From positions 1 through 64,000 of the forward strand of contig NZ_JHWV01000005.1 of assembly GCF_000622005.1 (NCBI RefSeq): a stretch of DNA of 64,000 nucleotides, given 5' to 3'. The position numbers and the translations under genes were made by a program. The notes under the pieces are model-generated. The model had not been told where the DNA came from, searched no databases, and worked only from the letters and a program-made list of their open reading frames with translations. Shown here piece by piece: positions 17,557 to 28,187 of the stretch (its first letter is position 1; every line of letters starts with the position of its first letter). This stretch comes from Anaerovibrio sp. RM50 (lineage in GTDB: Bacteria; Bacillota; Negativicutes; Selenomonadales; Selenomonadaceae).

Positions 17557-17691
17557 TTAAGCTGAAATCTTCTTTCTGCCTCTGGCGCGTCTTCTTGCCA
17601 AAACCTGACGGCCACCCTTAGTCTTCATACGCTCACGGAAACCATGAGTCTTCTTCTTCCAATGATTATTAGGCTGATAAGTCTGCTTCAA
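17557..17691 (-). CDS. rpmH: Ribosomal protein L34
   Basis: A 44-residue bL34, complete and typical: [20 protein letters not shown], then [20 protein letters not shown], ending ISA. Start is TTG at 17689-17691, with GGAGGTG 6 nt upstream. Too short for ordinary gene calling but unmistakable. Transcribed away from oriC, first gene of the rpmH-rnpA-yidD-yidC-jag unit, from the promoter at 17775-17804. Confidence 0.97.
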   Translation of the reverse strand: MKQTYQPNNHWKKKTHGFRERMKTKGGRQVLARRRARGRKKISA

Positions 17692-17774
17692 TGCTGGCAC
17701 CTCCTTATATATTTACGAGCAAAATACTCGGTCAAACCGCAATTACACATAGTCCTTGGATTTTAACTAACAAG

Positions 17775-17804
17775 ATTATAGACCAGGGGTTATTACAGTG
17801 TCAA
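17775..17804 (-). promoter_or_regulatory. rpmH promoter
   Basis: In minus-strand sense, TTGACA, 18 bp, TATAAT; both hexamers are perfect consensus. It starts about 75 bp upstream of rpmH at the edge of oriC. Confidence 0.85.
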
Positions 17805-18105
17805 GAAAAAATACTAGGCAGGCTGGGTATAAGTCTGGATTTTTGTGGATAAAGCCATCACTTTAGGTCACATATACACCATTTTTTGTTGATAACTGCC
17901 AGATATTCTGTTATGATTATGAAGGTATTTCACATACGTTTATCAACAGAGTCAGAACTATAAATTTTGTATATATTATATATAGTAGAAAAAAATCAAA
18001 AAATATCAAAAAATGCCTGAAATTATTGATTTATCCACATACTTATTAACAAATGTGGATAAATTTCTTTATCTGTTGATGAATTTTTCGAGGAGAATTA
18101 GAGAG
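17805..18105. other. oriC, part upstream of dnaA
   Basis: Gap of over 300 bp with perfect DnaA boxes at 17844-17852 (TGTGGATAA), 18031-18039 (TTATCCACA) and 18054-18062 (TGTGGATAA), and one-mismatch boxes at 17887-17895 (TGTTGATAA), 17940-17948 (TTATCAACA) and 18043-18051 (TTATTAACA). The stretch 17955-18012 is almost pure A/T and is the best candidate for the unwinding element. The last boxes lie just upstream of dnaA, so DnaA probably represses its own gene. Confidence 0.88.
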
Positions 18106-19497
18106 ATGGATCAAGATCAGCTTAATGAAATTTGGGACAAAATTATCAAAGAGCTCCAGAATACACTGGCTCCCCAGGTAATTGAAAACTGGTTTTCAAT
18201 GCTCAGCCCACTGGATTATGAGAATGATGTAATCATTCTCAGTGCACCAAATGATATTGTAAAGAAGTTTATTGATGAGCGTTACATGAACATTATCATT
18301 GACGCCTGCAAGAACACCTTTAATAAATCCGATGTTTCTTTTGAAATAAGGGTAATTGAAAAGCCTGCCCCTGAGCCGGAGCAACCGGTGGAAAATCTTT
18401 TCACTGATACTGAGAACAAGTCTTCCTTTGTGGCAGCCTACGATACTCCGGGCCAGATTGCACCAGGGGATGCTTCTTCCTTAAATCCACGTTATATTTT
18501 TGACACCTTTGTGGCAGGCAACTTTAACCGCATAGCCTATGCTGCTGCCCAGGCCGTGGCCAAAAATCCTGGCCAGAACTACAACCCGCTGTTTATGTAC
18601 GGCGGCGTGGGACTTGGCAAAACCCATCTCATGCATGCCATTGGCCATGAGGTGCTGAAAAACAATCCGGAAAAAAGAGTTCTTTATATAACCTCTGAGA
18701 AGTTCACCAATGAGCTTATTAACTCAATCCGTGATAACACCACAGAGGCTTTCAGACAGAAATACAGAAATATTGACCTGCTGATGGTGGACGATATCCA
18801 GTTTTTGTCCAAAAAAGAGCGTACCCAGGAGGAATTTTTCCATACCTTTAATGCTCTTCATCAGGCCAACAAGCAGATTGTACTGTCCTCAGATAGACCG
18901 CCTCACGAAATCAAAACCCTTGAGGAGCGTCTCAGCTCCCGTTTTGCCGGCGGAATGCTGACAGATATACAGCCACCTGATCTGGAGACACGAATTGCTA
19001 TTCTGAAAAAGAAAACTGAGGCAGACCGCATTGACGTGCCAAATGAGGCACTGGTTTATATTGCCAGCCGCATTGACAACAACATCCGTGAGCTGGAGGG
19101 TGCCCTTACCAGAGTTGTAGCATATTCCGAGCTTATCGGCGAAAAGATTACAACTGATCTGGTGGCAGATACACTTAAGGATGTTTACCCTGAAAATCAC
19201 AACAAGGAAATCACCATGGATGTGATTCAGGAGGTTGTGGCAAACCACTTCAATCTGAAGGTGGAGGATCTGAACAGCAGCAAGCGTACCAAGGCTCTGG
19301 CTTATCCAAGACAGATTGCCATGTACCTTTGCCGTGAGCTGACTAACACTTCTCTGCCACAGATCGGTGAATTCTTTGGCGGACGTGACCACACCACTGT
19401 GCTTCATGCCCACAACAAGATTACTGAAGAAAAGGCCACTGACATAAAACTTGATAATACTCTACAGGAGCTTACAAAGAGAATTGAACGTATGTAA
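18106..19497 (+). CDS. dnaA: Chromosomal replication initiator DnaA
   Basis: AAA+ initiator of 463 residues. Domain I at about 1-85 (helicase/SirA contact), short domain II, AAA+ domain III with Walker A GGVGLGKTHLMHAIG at about 167 and Walker B LLMVDDIQFL at about 227, and DNA-binding domain IV with the signature GGRDHTTVLHAHNKI near the C-terminus. Start is the ATG at 18106 with AGGAG 12 nt upstream; longer readings would run through the DnaA boxes. Followed by a terminator. Confidence 0.99.
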   Translation: MDQDQLNEIWDKIIKELQNTLAPQVIENWFSMLSPLDYENDVIILSAPNDIVKKFIDERYMNIIIDACKNTFNKSDVSFEIRVIEKPAPEPEQPVENLFTDTENKSSFVAAYDTPGQIAPGDASSLNPRYIFDTFVAGNFNRIAYAAAQAVAKNPGQNYNPLFMYGGVGLGKTHLMHAIGHEVLKNNPEKRVLYITSEKFTNELINSIRDNTTEAFRQKYRNIDLLMVDDIQFLSKKERTQEEFFHTFNALHQANKQIVLSSDRPPHEIKTLEERLSSRFAGGMLTDIQPPDLETRIAILKKKTEADRIDVPNEALVYIASRIDNNIRELEGALTRVVAYSELIGEKITTDLVADTLKDVYPENHNKEITMDVIQEVVANHFNLKVEDLNSSKRTKALAYPRQIAMYLCRELTNTSLPQIGEFFGGRDHTTVLHAHNKITEEKATDIKLDNTLQELTKRIERM

Positions 19498-19748
19498 GTA
19501 ACTTATTCCACATTTTCTGTGAATAACTGTGTATATTCCCTGTAGAAGAAATGTAGATAAAATTAAGGGAAGGATAATTCTGTGATTAGTGTGGATATCC
19601 TTCCCTGTTTTATCAACTTTTTATAAACACGGGATTTTTCTTTTTTTTCAAAGACCCGGATTACTTATCCACTTTTCCACAGGCCCTACTATTACGACTA
19701 CTATTTTTATATAATTAATAATCATAAATACTATAAGGGGTGCATAAA
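19498..19748. other. oriC, part between dnaA and dnaN
   Basis: The 250-bp dnaA-dnaN gap has DnaA-box-like sites at 19518-19526 (TGTGAATAA) and 19665-19673 (TTATCCACT) and A/T-rich runs, apart from the dnaA terminator. Together with the upstream part it forms a bipartite Firmicutes-type origin. Confidence 0.6.
19566..19606 (+). terminator. Terminator after dnaA
   Basis: AGGGAAGGATA / TATCCTTCCCT perfect 11-bp stem followed by GTTTTATC. Confidence 0.8.
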
Positions 19749-20864
19749 ATGAAATTTACATGCCAGAGAAATGATTTATTGCAGGCAATCCAGACTGTAG
19801 CAAAGGCAGTTTCCTCAAAGCCACAGAACCCAATCCTTTCAGGAATATATATAAAAGCAGAGAACAACACCTTGGAGCTTCAGGCCACAGATTATGAAAT
19901 CGGCATTATCTGTAAAATCGAGGCGGAAATAACAGAACCTGGCAATATTGTATTAACCGGCAGATACATTCAGGAGGTTGTAAACAATCTTCCTGGTGTT
20001 ACGGTGGAATTTGAATATGATCGTCAGGAGAAAATTTCACATATCCGCTCCAATCGTTCCAACTTTACCCTTCTCAGCATGTCAGCTGATGATTTCCCTA
20101 TTATTAAGAAACTTGAGGCAAATAAGAGCCTTAAGATAATGGACAATGTACTTCAGGAGCTTATTGGCAGAACTACCTTTGCCTGCTCAAATGAGGAGGC
20201 AAGACCAGTATTTACCGGCTGTCTGTTGGAGCTTAACGACAACTCCGTTGTTATGGTTTCCACCGATACCAAGAGACTGGCTCTTCAGTCCAAGGTTCTG
20301 GAGGATTTTGAAGGCCAGGGAAAAATGATTATTCCTTCCAAGATTTTGAATGAAATTCACAAGCTGCTGTCCTCTGATATGCCACGTCCTGTTAATATCA
20401 GCTACAACTCCAACCAGATAAGCTTTGAATTTGACAATATCTATATTTCTTCCCGACTCATTGATGGCCAGTTCCCTGATTATCATCGTGTAATACCAAC
20501 TGATTTTGGCACCAGAATCAAGCTGAACACCGAGGAATTCCGTTCCGTTATAAGGAGAACTGCCCTTATTTCCCGTAAAACAGATTACAATGTGGCCACC
20601 ATGGAATTTGCCAACGGCATGGTTCGCATTACCTCCGACAATCCTGAAATCGGTAATTCTGATGAGTCACTTACAGCTGAAATCGACGGGGAGAATATTG
20701 TAATTTCCTTTAACGCCGACTATATTTCTGATGTATTAAAAATTGTTGATACAAAGGAATTCTATATTTCCCTTAATAATTCACTGAGCCCTGCGGCTAT
20801 CCGCATGCTTGATGATGAGTCCTTTACTTATATCATTACCCCTGTACGTACTCCGGGTCAGTAA
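19749..20864 (+). CDS. dnaN: DNA polymerase III beta sliding clamp
   Basis: A 371-residue beta clamp, homodimeric ring that tethers Pol III. Three repeated clamp folds of about 120 residues are recognisable, with MKFTCQRNDLLQAIQTVAKA at the start and the C-terminal YIITPVRTPGQ. The ATG at 19749 is preferred over a GTG at 19740, because AAGGGG lies 9 nt upstream and the family starts at this MKF. Followed by the S4-domain gene. Confidence 0.98.
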   Translation: MKFTCQRNDLLQAIQTVAKAVSSKPQNPILSGIYIKAENNTLELQATDYEIGIICKIEAEITEPGNIVLTGRYIQEVVNNLPGVTVEFEYDRQEKISHIRSNRSNFTLLSMSADDFPIIKKLEANKSLKIMDNVLQELIGRTTFACSNEEARPVFTGCLLELNDNSVVMVSTDTKRLALQSKVLEDFEGQGKMIIPSKILNEIHKLLSSDMPRPVNISYNSNQISFEFDNIYISSRLIDGQFPDYHRVIPTDFGTRIKLNTEEFRSVIRRTALISRKTDYNVATMEFANGMVRITSDNPEIGNSDESLTAEIDGENIVISFNADYISDVLKIVDTKEFYISLNNSLSPAAIRMLDDESFTYIITPVRTPGQ

Positions 20865-20908
20865 ATAATAGACTTGGCAACCATTAGCGTGGGGCAAAGA
20901 GGTAAAAT

Positions 20909-21139
20909 ATGGCTAATATTGAAAAAATTGAAGTAAATACTGAAACTATCCAGCTGGACCAGTTTTTGAAGTGGGCCGGTGTTTTGGAGTCCGGTGGCCA
21001 GGTGAAGCTCATGATTGAGGATGAAATGATACTGGTTAACGGCACAGTGGAAACAGCCCGCCGCAAAAAGCTCCACCACGGCGATGTGGTGGAAATAAAG
21101 GAAATGGGTTCCTGGCAGGTTGATTTCAAGGGAGAATAA
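20909..21139 (+). CDS. yaaA: S4-domain RNA-binding protein YaaA
   Basis: A 76-residue S4 RNA-binding domain protein, conserved between dnaN and recF in Firmicutes (YaaA/RlbA, suggested to act in ribosome large-subunit assembly). The S4 core FLKWAGVLESGGQVKLMIED and VNGTVETARRKKL is complete. It ends 6 bp before recF, so the two should be co-translated. Confidence 0.92.
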   Translation: MANIEKIEVNTETIQLDQFLKWAGVLESGGQVKLMIEDEMILVNGTVETARRKKLHHGDVVEIKEMGSWQVDFKGE

Positions 21140-21145
21140 CAGGTC

Positions 21146-22267
21146 ATGAAGCTGAAGCGCCTGAAGCTGGTGGGATACAGGAATTATAAGGAGCTGTCCC
21201 TTGATTTATCCGAGGGCACTAATATTTTTATTGGCAGAAATGCTCAGGGGAAGACAAATATCCTTGAGTCTGTTTGCTATGCCTCCATGGGCAGCTCCTT
21301 CAGAACCGGCACAGACAACGATCTCATTATGTGGAATGAGCCGGGCAGCTCTGTAACCATTGATTTTCAGCGAATGGGCGTGGACAACAGGCTGGAATTT
21401 ATATTCCAGCGTGAAAAGAGGCGCCAGATTATCCATAATGGAGGAAAAATAAAGGCCAAGGAGCTTATTGGCATCATAAATGTGGTGCTGTTCTCCCCGG
21501 AGGATCTTACCCTCATAAAGGGGGCTCCCTCGGAGCGCAGAAGATTTATTGATATGGAAATTTCCCAGGCCAGTCCTGCCTATTATGGTGAGTTAATAAA
21601 ATATAACCATTTATTGCAGCAGCGAAATACCCTTTTAAAGAACATCAGGGATGGCAAGGCCCATATATCCATGCTGGAAATGTGGGACAGCCAGCTGGTG
21701 GACAGCGGTATAAAAATTATTGGCAAGCGGCTGGAAACGGTAAAAAAGCTGAATATGCTGGCAAATCTTATGCAGAGACGAATTTCCACAAATGAGGAAA
21801 ATCTGTCTCTGTCTTACTGTATCAAGGGATACACAGGACTTGTGGATAAGATAGATGAAAAGCTGATTTTATGGTATAATGAGACGTTGCGTGAAGTAAC
21901 CAGGGAGGATATATATCGTGGTTCCACCAGTATAGGTCCTCACCGTGATGATATTCAGATTTACGTCAACGGAATAGATCTGAAGGCCTTTGGCTCCCAG
22001 GGGCAGCAGCGCACAGGGGTACTTTCCATGAAGCTTTCGGAGCTGGAATTTATCCGCTCGGAAAAAGGTGAATATCCTATTTTGCTCCTGGATGATGTTA
22101 TGAGCGAGCTGGATATGAACCGAAGGCAGCAGCTGCTGGAATTCATCAAAAAGGAAAATATCCAGACCATTATTACCGCCACTGACAGGGCATATTTCCC
22201 GGAGGACAACAACTGCGTGTTTTATCATGTGTCCGGGGGAACAGTTGAGTTAAGTGACAGGAAGTGA
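21146..22267 (+). CDS. recF: DNA replication/repair protein RecF
   Basis: SMC-like ATPase of 373 residues that helps load RecA at gaps. Walker A IGRNAQGKTNILES at about 29-42, the ABC signature-like region GSQGQQRTGVLSMKLSELEF near 283-302 and Walker B YPILLLDDVMSELD near 311 are intact. The following DciA-like gene begins 5 bp after its stop codon. Confidence 0.97.
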   Translation: MKLKRLKLVGYRNYKELSLDLSEGTNIFIGRNAQGKTNILESVCYASMGSSFRTGTDNDLIMWNEPGSSVTIDFQRMGVDNRLEFIFQREKRRQIIHNGGKIKAKELIGIINVVLFSPEDLTLIKGAPSERRRFIDMEISQASPAYYGELIKYNHLLQQRNTLLKNIRDGKAHISMLEMWDSQLVDSGIKIIGKRLETVKKLNMLANLMQRRISTNEENLSLSYCIKGYTGLVDKIDEKLILWYNETLREVTREDIYRGSTSIGPHRDDIQIYVNGIDLKAFGSQGQQRTGVLSMKLSELEFIRSEKGEYPILLLDDVMSELDMNRRQQLLEFIKKENIQTIITATDRAYFPEDNNCVFYHVSGGTVELSDRK

Positions 22268-22271
22268 TACC

Positions 22272-23177
22272 GTGTCAGCTCCCAGAAAAGGCAAGCTGGA
22301 GAAAATGAATATTATACTTCCCCAGATTGTGAGCTCCATGAGTATTGGCAAGGAATTTTCCTCACACATGGTGATGTTTTACTGGCCAAAGATTGTGGGG
22401 AAGCATATTTCCGATAATGTGTCCCCGGTGAAGCTGGAATTTAAAAAGCTGTTTTTGTATACATCACACCCTGTATGGGCCACCCAGCTTTCCTACATGA
22501 AGGAAGAAATAAAAAATAAAATCAACAGCTTTATGGGTGAATATCTGGTGGAGGATCTGGTATTTACCAATATAAAGCCGGAAAAAATTGATTTTGATGA
22601 TACTGATAATGAGGTTAATCTGGGCCTGGAAATAAAAAAAATAAATATTTCTGATGAAGAGGTAAGGGAAATCTCCCATAATCTTGATGAGGTTCAGGAT
22701 GATGACCTTAGAAAGCTCCTTCTGAAGGTTAAGACTAACGATGAAAAGCTGAAAAAATACCGCAAAAATGCCAACTGGCACCCCTGCAGCAAGTGTAATA
22801 CCCTGTGTCCCCCAGAGGACCAGCTTTGTGACAGCTGCAAGAGAAATGCCAATATTGACAGGCTTAAGAGCATAAGACGATATCTTATGGATGTGCCCTG
22901 GGCGAGATTTTGCGATATCGTAAAGACTATTCCCTGCACCGCTGAGGAAGTAAATGAACAGCGGATTATCCTGATGCAGATACTGGCATCAAAGATAAGC
23001 TCAACCAAGACTGACTGCATGGAGGCCACCATACTTACCATGCTTTATAAATCTGTGTCCCCGGACAAACTGACTCCGGAGCTTAGACAGCAGACAATAG
23101 ATAAATTCAAATACGATTTTATGGACAGTTTTGCCGCCAAAAAGGGCAAAAAATACCATAACAGCAAAAAAGTTTGA
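22272..23177 (+). CDS. DUF721 (DciA-like) protein with zinc ribbon
   Basis: About 301 residues. The N-terminal 100 residues match the DUF721/DciA family, whose members load the replicative helicase in bacteria without DnaC or DnaI (VMFYWPKIVGKHISDNVSPVKLEFKKLFLYT... with the conserved W at about 43 and HPVWATQLSYMK). Behind it come a charged linker and a CxxC...CxxC zinc ribbon (CSKCNTLCPPEDQLCDSCK at about 174-192), and a 100-residue helical C-terminus. The extension is longer than in the classical DciA. The start GTG at 22272 follows AGGAAG; an earlier GTG at 22254 would overlap recF. Position recF-gyrB fits a replication role. Confidence 0.8.
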   Translation: MSAPRKGKLEKMNIILPQIVSSMSIGKEFSSHMVMFYWPKIVGKHISDNVSPVKLEFKKLFLYTSHPVWATQLSYMKEEIKNKINSFMGEYLVEDLVFTNIKPEKIDFDDTDNEVNLGLEIKKINISDEEVREISHNLDEVQDDDLRKLLLKVKTNDEKLKKYRKNANWHPCSKCNTLCPPEDQLCDSCKRNANIDRLKSIRRYLMDVPWARFCDIVKTIPCTAEEVNEQRIILMQILASKISSTKTDCMEATILTMLYKSVSPDKLTPELRQQTIDKFKYDFMDSFAAKKGKKYHNSKKV

Positions 23178-23203
23178 GATTGTTTGATTTGGAGGAGAAT
23201 TAA

Positions 23204-25180
<1,977 letters not shown>

Positions 25181-25240
25181 TTTTTTGACATTTTTTAATT
25201 TATTTTTCAGAATAGTGATGTACAATCTCTTTATAAAGAA

Positions 25241-25300
25241 GCCTTTCCCTTTGGGGAAGGTGTCAGCCCTTGGTGCCAGCCATTGGGCTGACGGATGAGG
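25241..25300. repeat. Dispersed palindromic repeat (GCCTTTCCC... type)
   Basis: Two adjacent palindromes, CCTTTCCCTTTGGGGAAGG and GTCAGCCC...GGGCTGAC, ending in GGATGAGG. This 60-bp arrangement resembles an interspersed repeat I recognise from many gut Firmicutes. It sits between gyrB and htpX and may act as a transcript end. Confidence 0.7.
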
Positions 25301-25328
25301 TTTATAATTAGAGAGGTGAATGTTAGCT

Positions 25329-26195
25329 ATGAATACATTAAAAACTACAGTATTAATGGCCCTGCTTATGGGTATTATGATAGCCCTGGGCAGTGCCTTC
25401 GGAGGCCGTCACGGTGCCATGCTCATGCTGGTGATTTCCCTGGGTATGAATTTCTTTACCTATTGGTTCAGCGATACCATGGTGCTGAAGATGTACGGTG
25501 CAAAGGAGATTTCCCAGCAGGAGGCTCCACAGCTCTTTAATATGGTTGCTGGTCTTGCGGCCACTGCCCAGCTGCCTATGCCAAAGGTTTGCATTATTAA
25601 CAGTGCTATTCCAAATGCCTTTGCCACAGGCCGCAACCCTTCCCACGCAGCGGTGGCAGTAACCACGGGTATTATGAACGCCCTGTCTCCTGAGGAATTA
25701 AGCGGTGTTCTGGCCCACGAGCTTTCACATATAAAGCATCGTGATACCCTGATTTCCACCGTGGCAGCGGCCTTTGCAGGTGTTATTTCCATGATTGCCA
25801 ATATTGCCCAGTGGTCCATGATTTTCGGCGGTAATTCCGATGATGATGATAATGGTGGCAACATTGTTGGTCTTTTGGCCACTATTATTCTGGCTCCGTT
25901 GGCGGCAGCCCTGATACAGATGGCTATTTCCCGTTCCCGTGAGTATGAGGCGGATAAGTCCGGCGGTGAAATTTGCGGCAATCCAAATTATCTGGCAGAT
26001 GCACTGCAGAAGATCGAATATTATTCCATGCATGCACGTCCAATGGAACAGGCAACTCCAGCCACTTCACACATGTTTATCATTAATCCTTTGGCCGGCT
26101 CCAGAATGAAGCTGTCCACCCTGTTCAGCACACACCCTGCCACCAGCGAAAGAATTCAGCTTCTTCGCCAGCAGGCTGCGGCTATGGGAAAATAA
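25329..26195 (+). CDS. htpX: Membrane zinc metalloprotease HtpX
   Basis: A 288-residue M48 peptidase that degrades misfolded membrane proteins. Two N-terminal membrane helices (about 5-25, 30-48), the HELSH zinc motif near 130, two further helices at about 143-165 and 182-202 and the third ligand region EYEADKSGGE. The start MNTLKTTVLM at 25329 matches family N-termini; an ATG 9 nt earlier is closer to the ribosome site. Followed by a terminator. Confidence 0.95.
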   Translation: MNTLKTTVLMALLMGIMIALGSAFGGRHGAMLMLVISLGMNFFTYWFSDTMVLKMYGAKEISQQEAPQLFNMVAGLAATAQLPMPKVCIINSAIPNAFATGRNPSHAAVAVTTGIMNALSPEELSGVLAHELSHIKHRDTLISTVAAAFAGVISMIANIAQWSMIFGGNSDDDDNGGNIVGLLATIILAPLAAALIQMAISRSREYEADKSGGEICGNPNYLADALQKIEYYSMHARPMEQATPATSHMFIINPLAGSRMKLSTLFSTHPATSERIQLLRQQAAAMGK

Positions 26196-26202
26196 AAAAA
26201 TA

Positions 26203-26229
26203 AGACTGCCCGGCTGGGCAGTCTTTTTC
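26203..26229. terminator. Bidirectional terminator after htpX
   Basis: AGACTGCCC / GGGCAGTCT stem with T5 on the plus side and A-rich sequence on the other, between convergent genes. Confidence 0.85.
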
Positions 26230-26261
26230 TATGTTGTAAAAAATATACTAAATTTTATGAT

Positions 26262-26834
26262 TTAATCCTGGGTAATTTTGGTAACCTGGGTCTTGCCAAT
26301 GAGTCCCATAATAGCCATAAGCTGATCCAGGGACTTCTCCGGGTCACCAATATTCTTGATAACGTAATTGGTATTTTTCCAGTTATCAAATTCACCGTTA
26401 TTTTCCGCATATTCCAGATGGTACTTCATATCCACATTATTATGTCCCATCTTGAGCATACGGTCAATGAGAGTTACGTAATCCACCATAATGAAAACGG
26501 TTTCAAGATTGTTGGTCAGAAGCTTGCTGACCTGCTTCACACCGTTAATGGTAAGCATGGTAACAGAGATTTTCTCAGTCTTAAGGGCATTCAGGACGTC
26601 ATTTTTCAGAAGGCCATAGTAGTCCCCTTTGTATGTAACCTTCACAATCCAATCCTGCTTGAGGAAATCGCTCTGACTAAGGAAAATTGTAGTTTTGGAA
26701 TCCTTGTCGTAATCCATAGGAGGTCTGGTGGTATAAACGGGAATATAATGAATACCCATTTCCATCAGCCTGGTGATAAGAGTTGACTTACCACTTGCAT
26801 GTGGGCCTATCAGCGCATAAATTTTAGAGGTCAT
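26262..26834 (-). CDS. Guanylate-kinase-like P-loop protein
   Basis: About 190 residues with a P-loop GPHASGKSTLI at about 10 and an overall guanylate kinase layout: YTTRPPMDYDKDSKTTIFLS resembles the GMP-binding loop, and VTYKGDYYGLLKND the following segment. True Gmk usually reads GPSGVGKGT and TTRxPRxGE, so key residues differ and GMP kinase activity is doubtful. The genome should have a genuine gmk elsewhere. Start at ATG 26834 with GGTGA upstream, or 26846. Convergent with htpX; no operon partner. Confidence 0.65.
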   Translation of the reverse strand: MTSKIYALIGPHASGKSTLITRLMEMGIHYIPVYTTRPPMDYDKDSKTTIFLSQSDFLKQDWIVKVTYKGDYYGLLKNDVLNALKTEKISVTMLTINGVKQVSKLLTNNLETVFIMVDYVTLIDRMLKMGHNNVDMKYHLEYAENNGEFDNWKNTNYVIKNIGDPEKSLDQLMAIMGLIGKTQVTKITQD

Positions 26835-26846
26835 ATACATCACCAT

Positions 26847-27124
26847 CGATTCATCGTTTCAAAAAAATTAAATCTTCCAGTGTTATATATTCATTTTAAC
26901 ATAAAAAAAAGCAAATAAGTAGAGGTTGATTAAATTAATTTCAAAAATAATAACGGAAATACAAAACGGGCAGCAACCGAACGCTACCCGTTTTGCCTCA
27001 TCTGCCTTTTTCCACCAAAACACTGTCCCCACAGTGTTCACCCAAGAAGATAATAACACAATTTCATGTGCATTTCAATTGTTATATAATATTATATATA
27101 AATTAATTTGAGGGGCGTAGCAAT
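26847..27124. other. Intergenic region with two perfect hairpins
   Basis: CAAAACGGG / CCCGTTTTG at 26962-26995 and AACACTGT / ACAGTGTT at 27019-27038 are perfect stems in an A/T-rich divergent gap. Neither has a clear T-run. No gene seen. Confidence 0.4.
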
Positions 27125-28030
27125 ATGATTCAGGGGATTATAGATATTGGTTCAAATACTGTGCGCATGGCAATTTACGAAATTGAAAAGGATTACATTG
27201 AACTGATTTTAAAGAAGAAGCACATGGTGGGCCTGGCAGCCTATCTCAATGACAATGTAATGACACAGGAGGGCGTGGACAAGGTTTGTGAGGTGTTGGA
27301 GGAATACAAGGAATTTCTTGATGTTTTCAGCATAAACAATATAATGGCCTTTACAACAGCGGCCCTGAGAAACTGCAAAAACAGCCAGCAGGTGGTTTCT
27401 GAGATCATTAACCGCACCGGCATAAATATTGTTGTTATTTCCGGGGACAAGGAGGCTGAATACGATTTTGTGGGAGCCACCAGAAATATTAATATGAGTG
27501 AAGGACTGCTGGTTGATATCGGCGGCGGCAGCACGGAGCTGGTTTATTATGAACAAAACAGAATAACACACAAGATAAGCCTTCATATAGGTTCCCTTGG
27601 ACTTAAAAAGGAGTGCTGCTCATCCTTTATGCCAAACAGGGATGAAGTGGAAAAAATGTATGCCATAGCCAGGGAGATAATAGATGGCGCCAGTGATTTC
27701 AAGGATATAAAATCAAAGGTTATCTGCGGTATCGGGGGAACCTTCAAGGGTACCAGAGCCCTTTATAATGCCCTTTACAGCAAGGACAGAAGGAATAATG
27801 AGATTGATACGGCCAAATTTTCTGAAATCATTAAGAGATTCGGTACATCGGGTAAGCTGACCCAGTCAGAATCAGTTATTCTTATGAAAAATATTCCCGA
27901 CAGGATACATACAATTATTTCCGGCCTGGTTATTGCTGATGTAATTGCCAAAAAGTTTGGCACTGAAAAGGTTATTTACAGTGATTCCGGGGTTCGGGAG
28001 GGCTTTATCTATTCGGAAATCATAAAATAA
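27125..28030 (+). CDS. Ppx/GppA family phosphatase
   Basis: A 301-residue member of the exopolyphosphatase/guanosine pentaphosphate phosphatase family (ASKHA fold). Phosphate loops DIGSNTVRMAIYEI at residues 7-20 and LVDIGGGSTELVYY at about 137 are intact. It is the short form without the C-terminal HD-like domains of E. coli Ppx (about 510 residues). It would hydrolyse polyphosphate or pppGpp; which one is not decidable here. Stands alone between gmk-like gene and gyrA. Confidence 0.9.
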   Translation: MIQGIIDIGSNTVRMAIYEIEKDYIELILKKKHMVGLAAYLNDNVMTQEGVDKVCEVLEEYKEFLDVFSINNIMAFTTAALRNCKNSQQVVSEIINRTGINIVVISGDKEAEYDFVGATRNINMSEGLLVDIGGGSTELVYYEQNRITHKISLHIGSLGLKKECCSSFMPNRDEVEKMYAIAREIIDGASDFKDIKSKVICGIGGTFKGTRALYNALYSKDRRNNEIDTAKFSEIIKRFGTSGKLTQSESVILMKNIPDRIHTIISGLVIADVIAKKFGTEKVIYSDSGVREGFIYSEIIK

Positions 28031-28137
28031 TTATTCAGACAAATAAAAAAGTAAAAATATGGCTCCTTATTGCGCCATTAATGCCTGATTATCAATGGAT
28101 TAGGGGATTTTATCTTTATATATTGGGCAAAATATGG

Positions 28138-28143
28138 TATAAT
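28138..28143 (+). promoter_or_regulatory. Extended -10 element before gyrA
   Basis: TATGGTATAAT gives a TGn-TATAAT extended -10 about 45 bp before the gyrA start; no good -35 box. Confidence 0.45.
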
Positions 28144-28187
28144 AAGGAGCTAATTGATTTTGTATTAAACTTTTTTGAGGTGAGATA

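Noticed and set aside
26926-27111. 61-codon ORF upstream of ppx
   Set aside because: Covers two perfect hairpins, no ribosome site, no protein-like composition.
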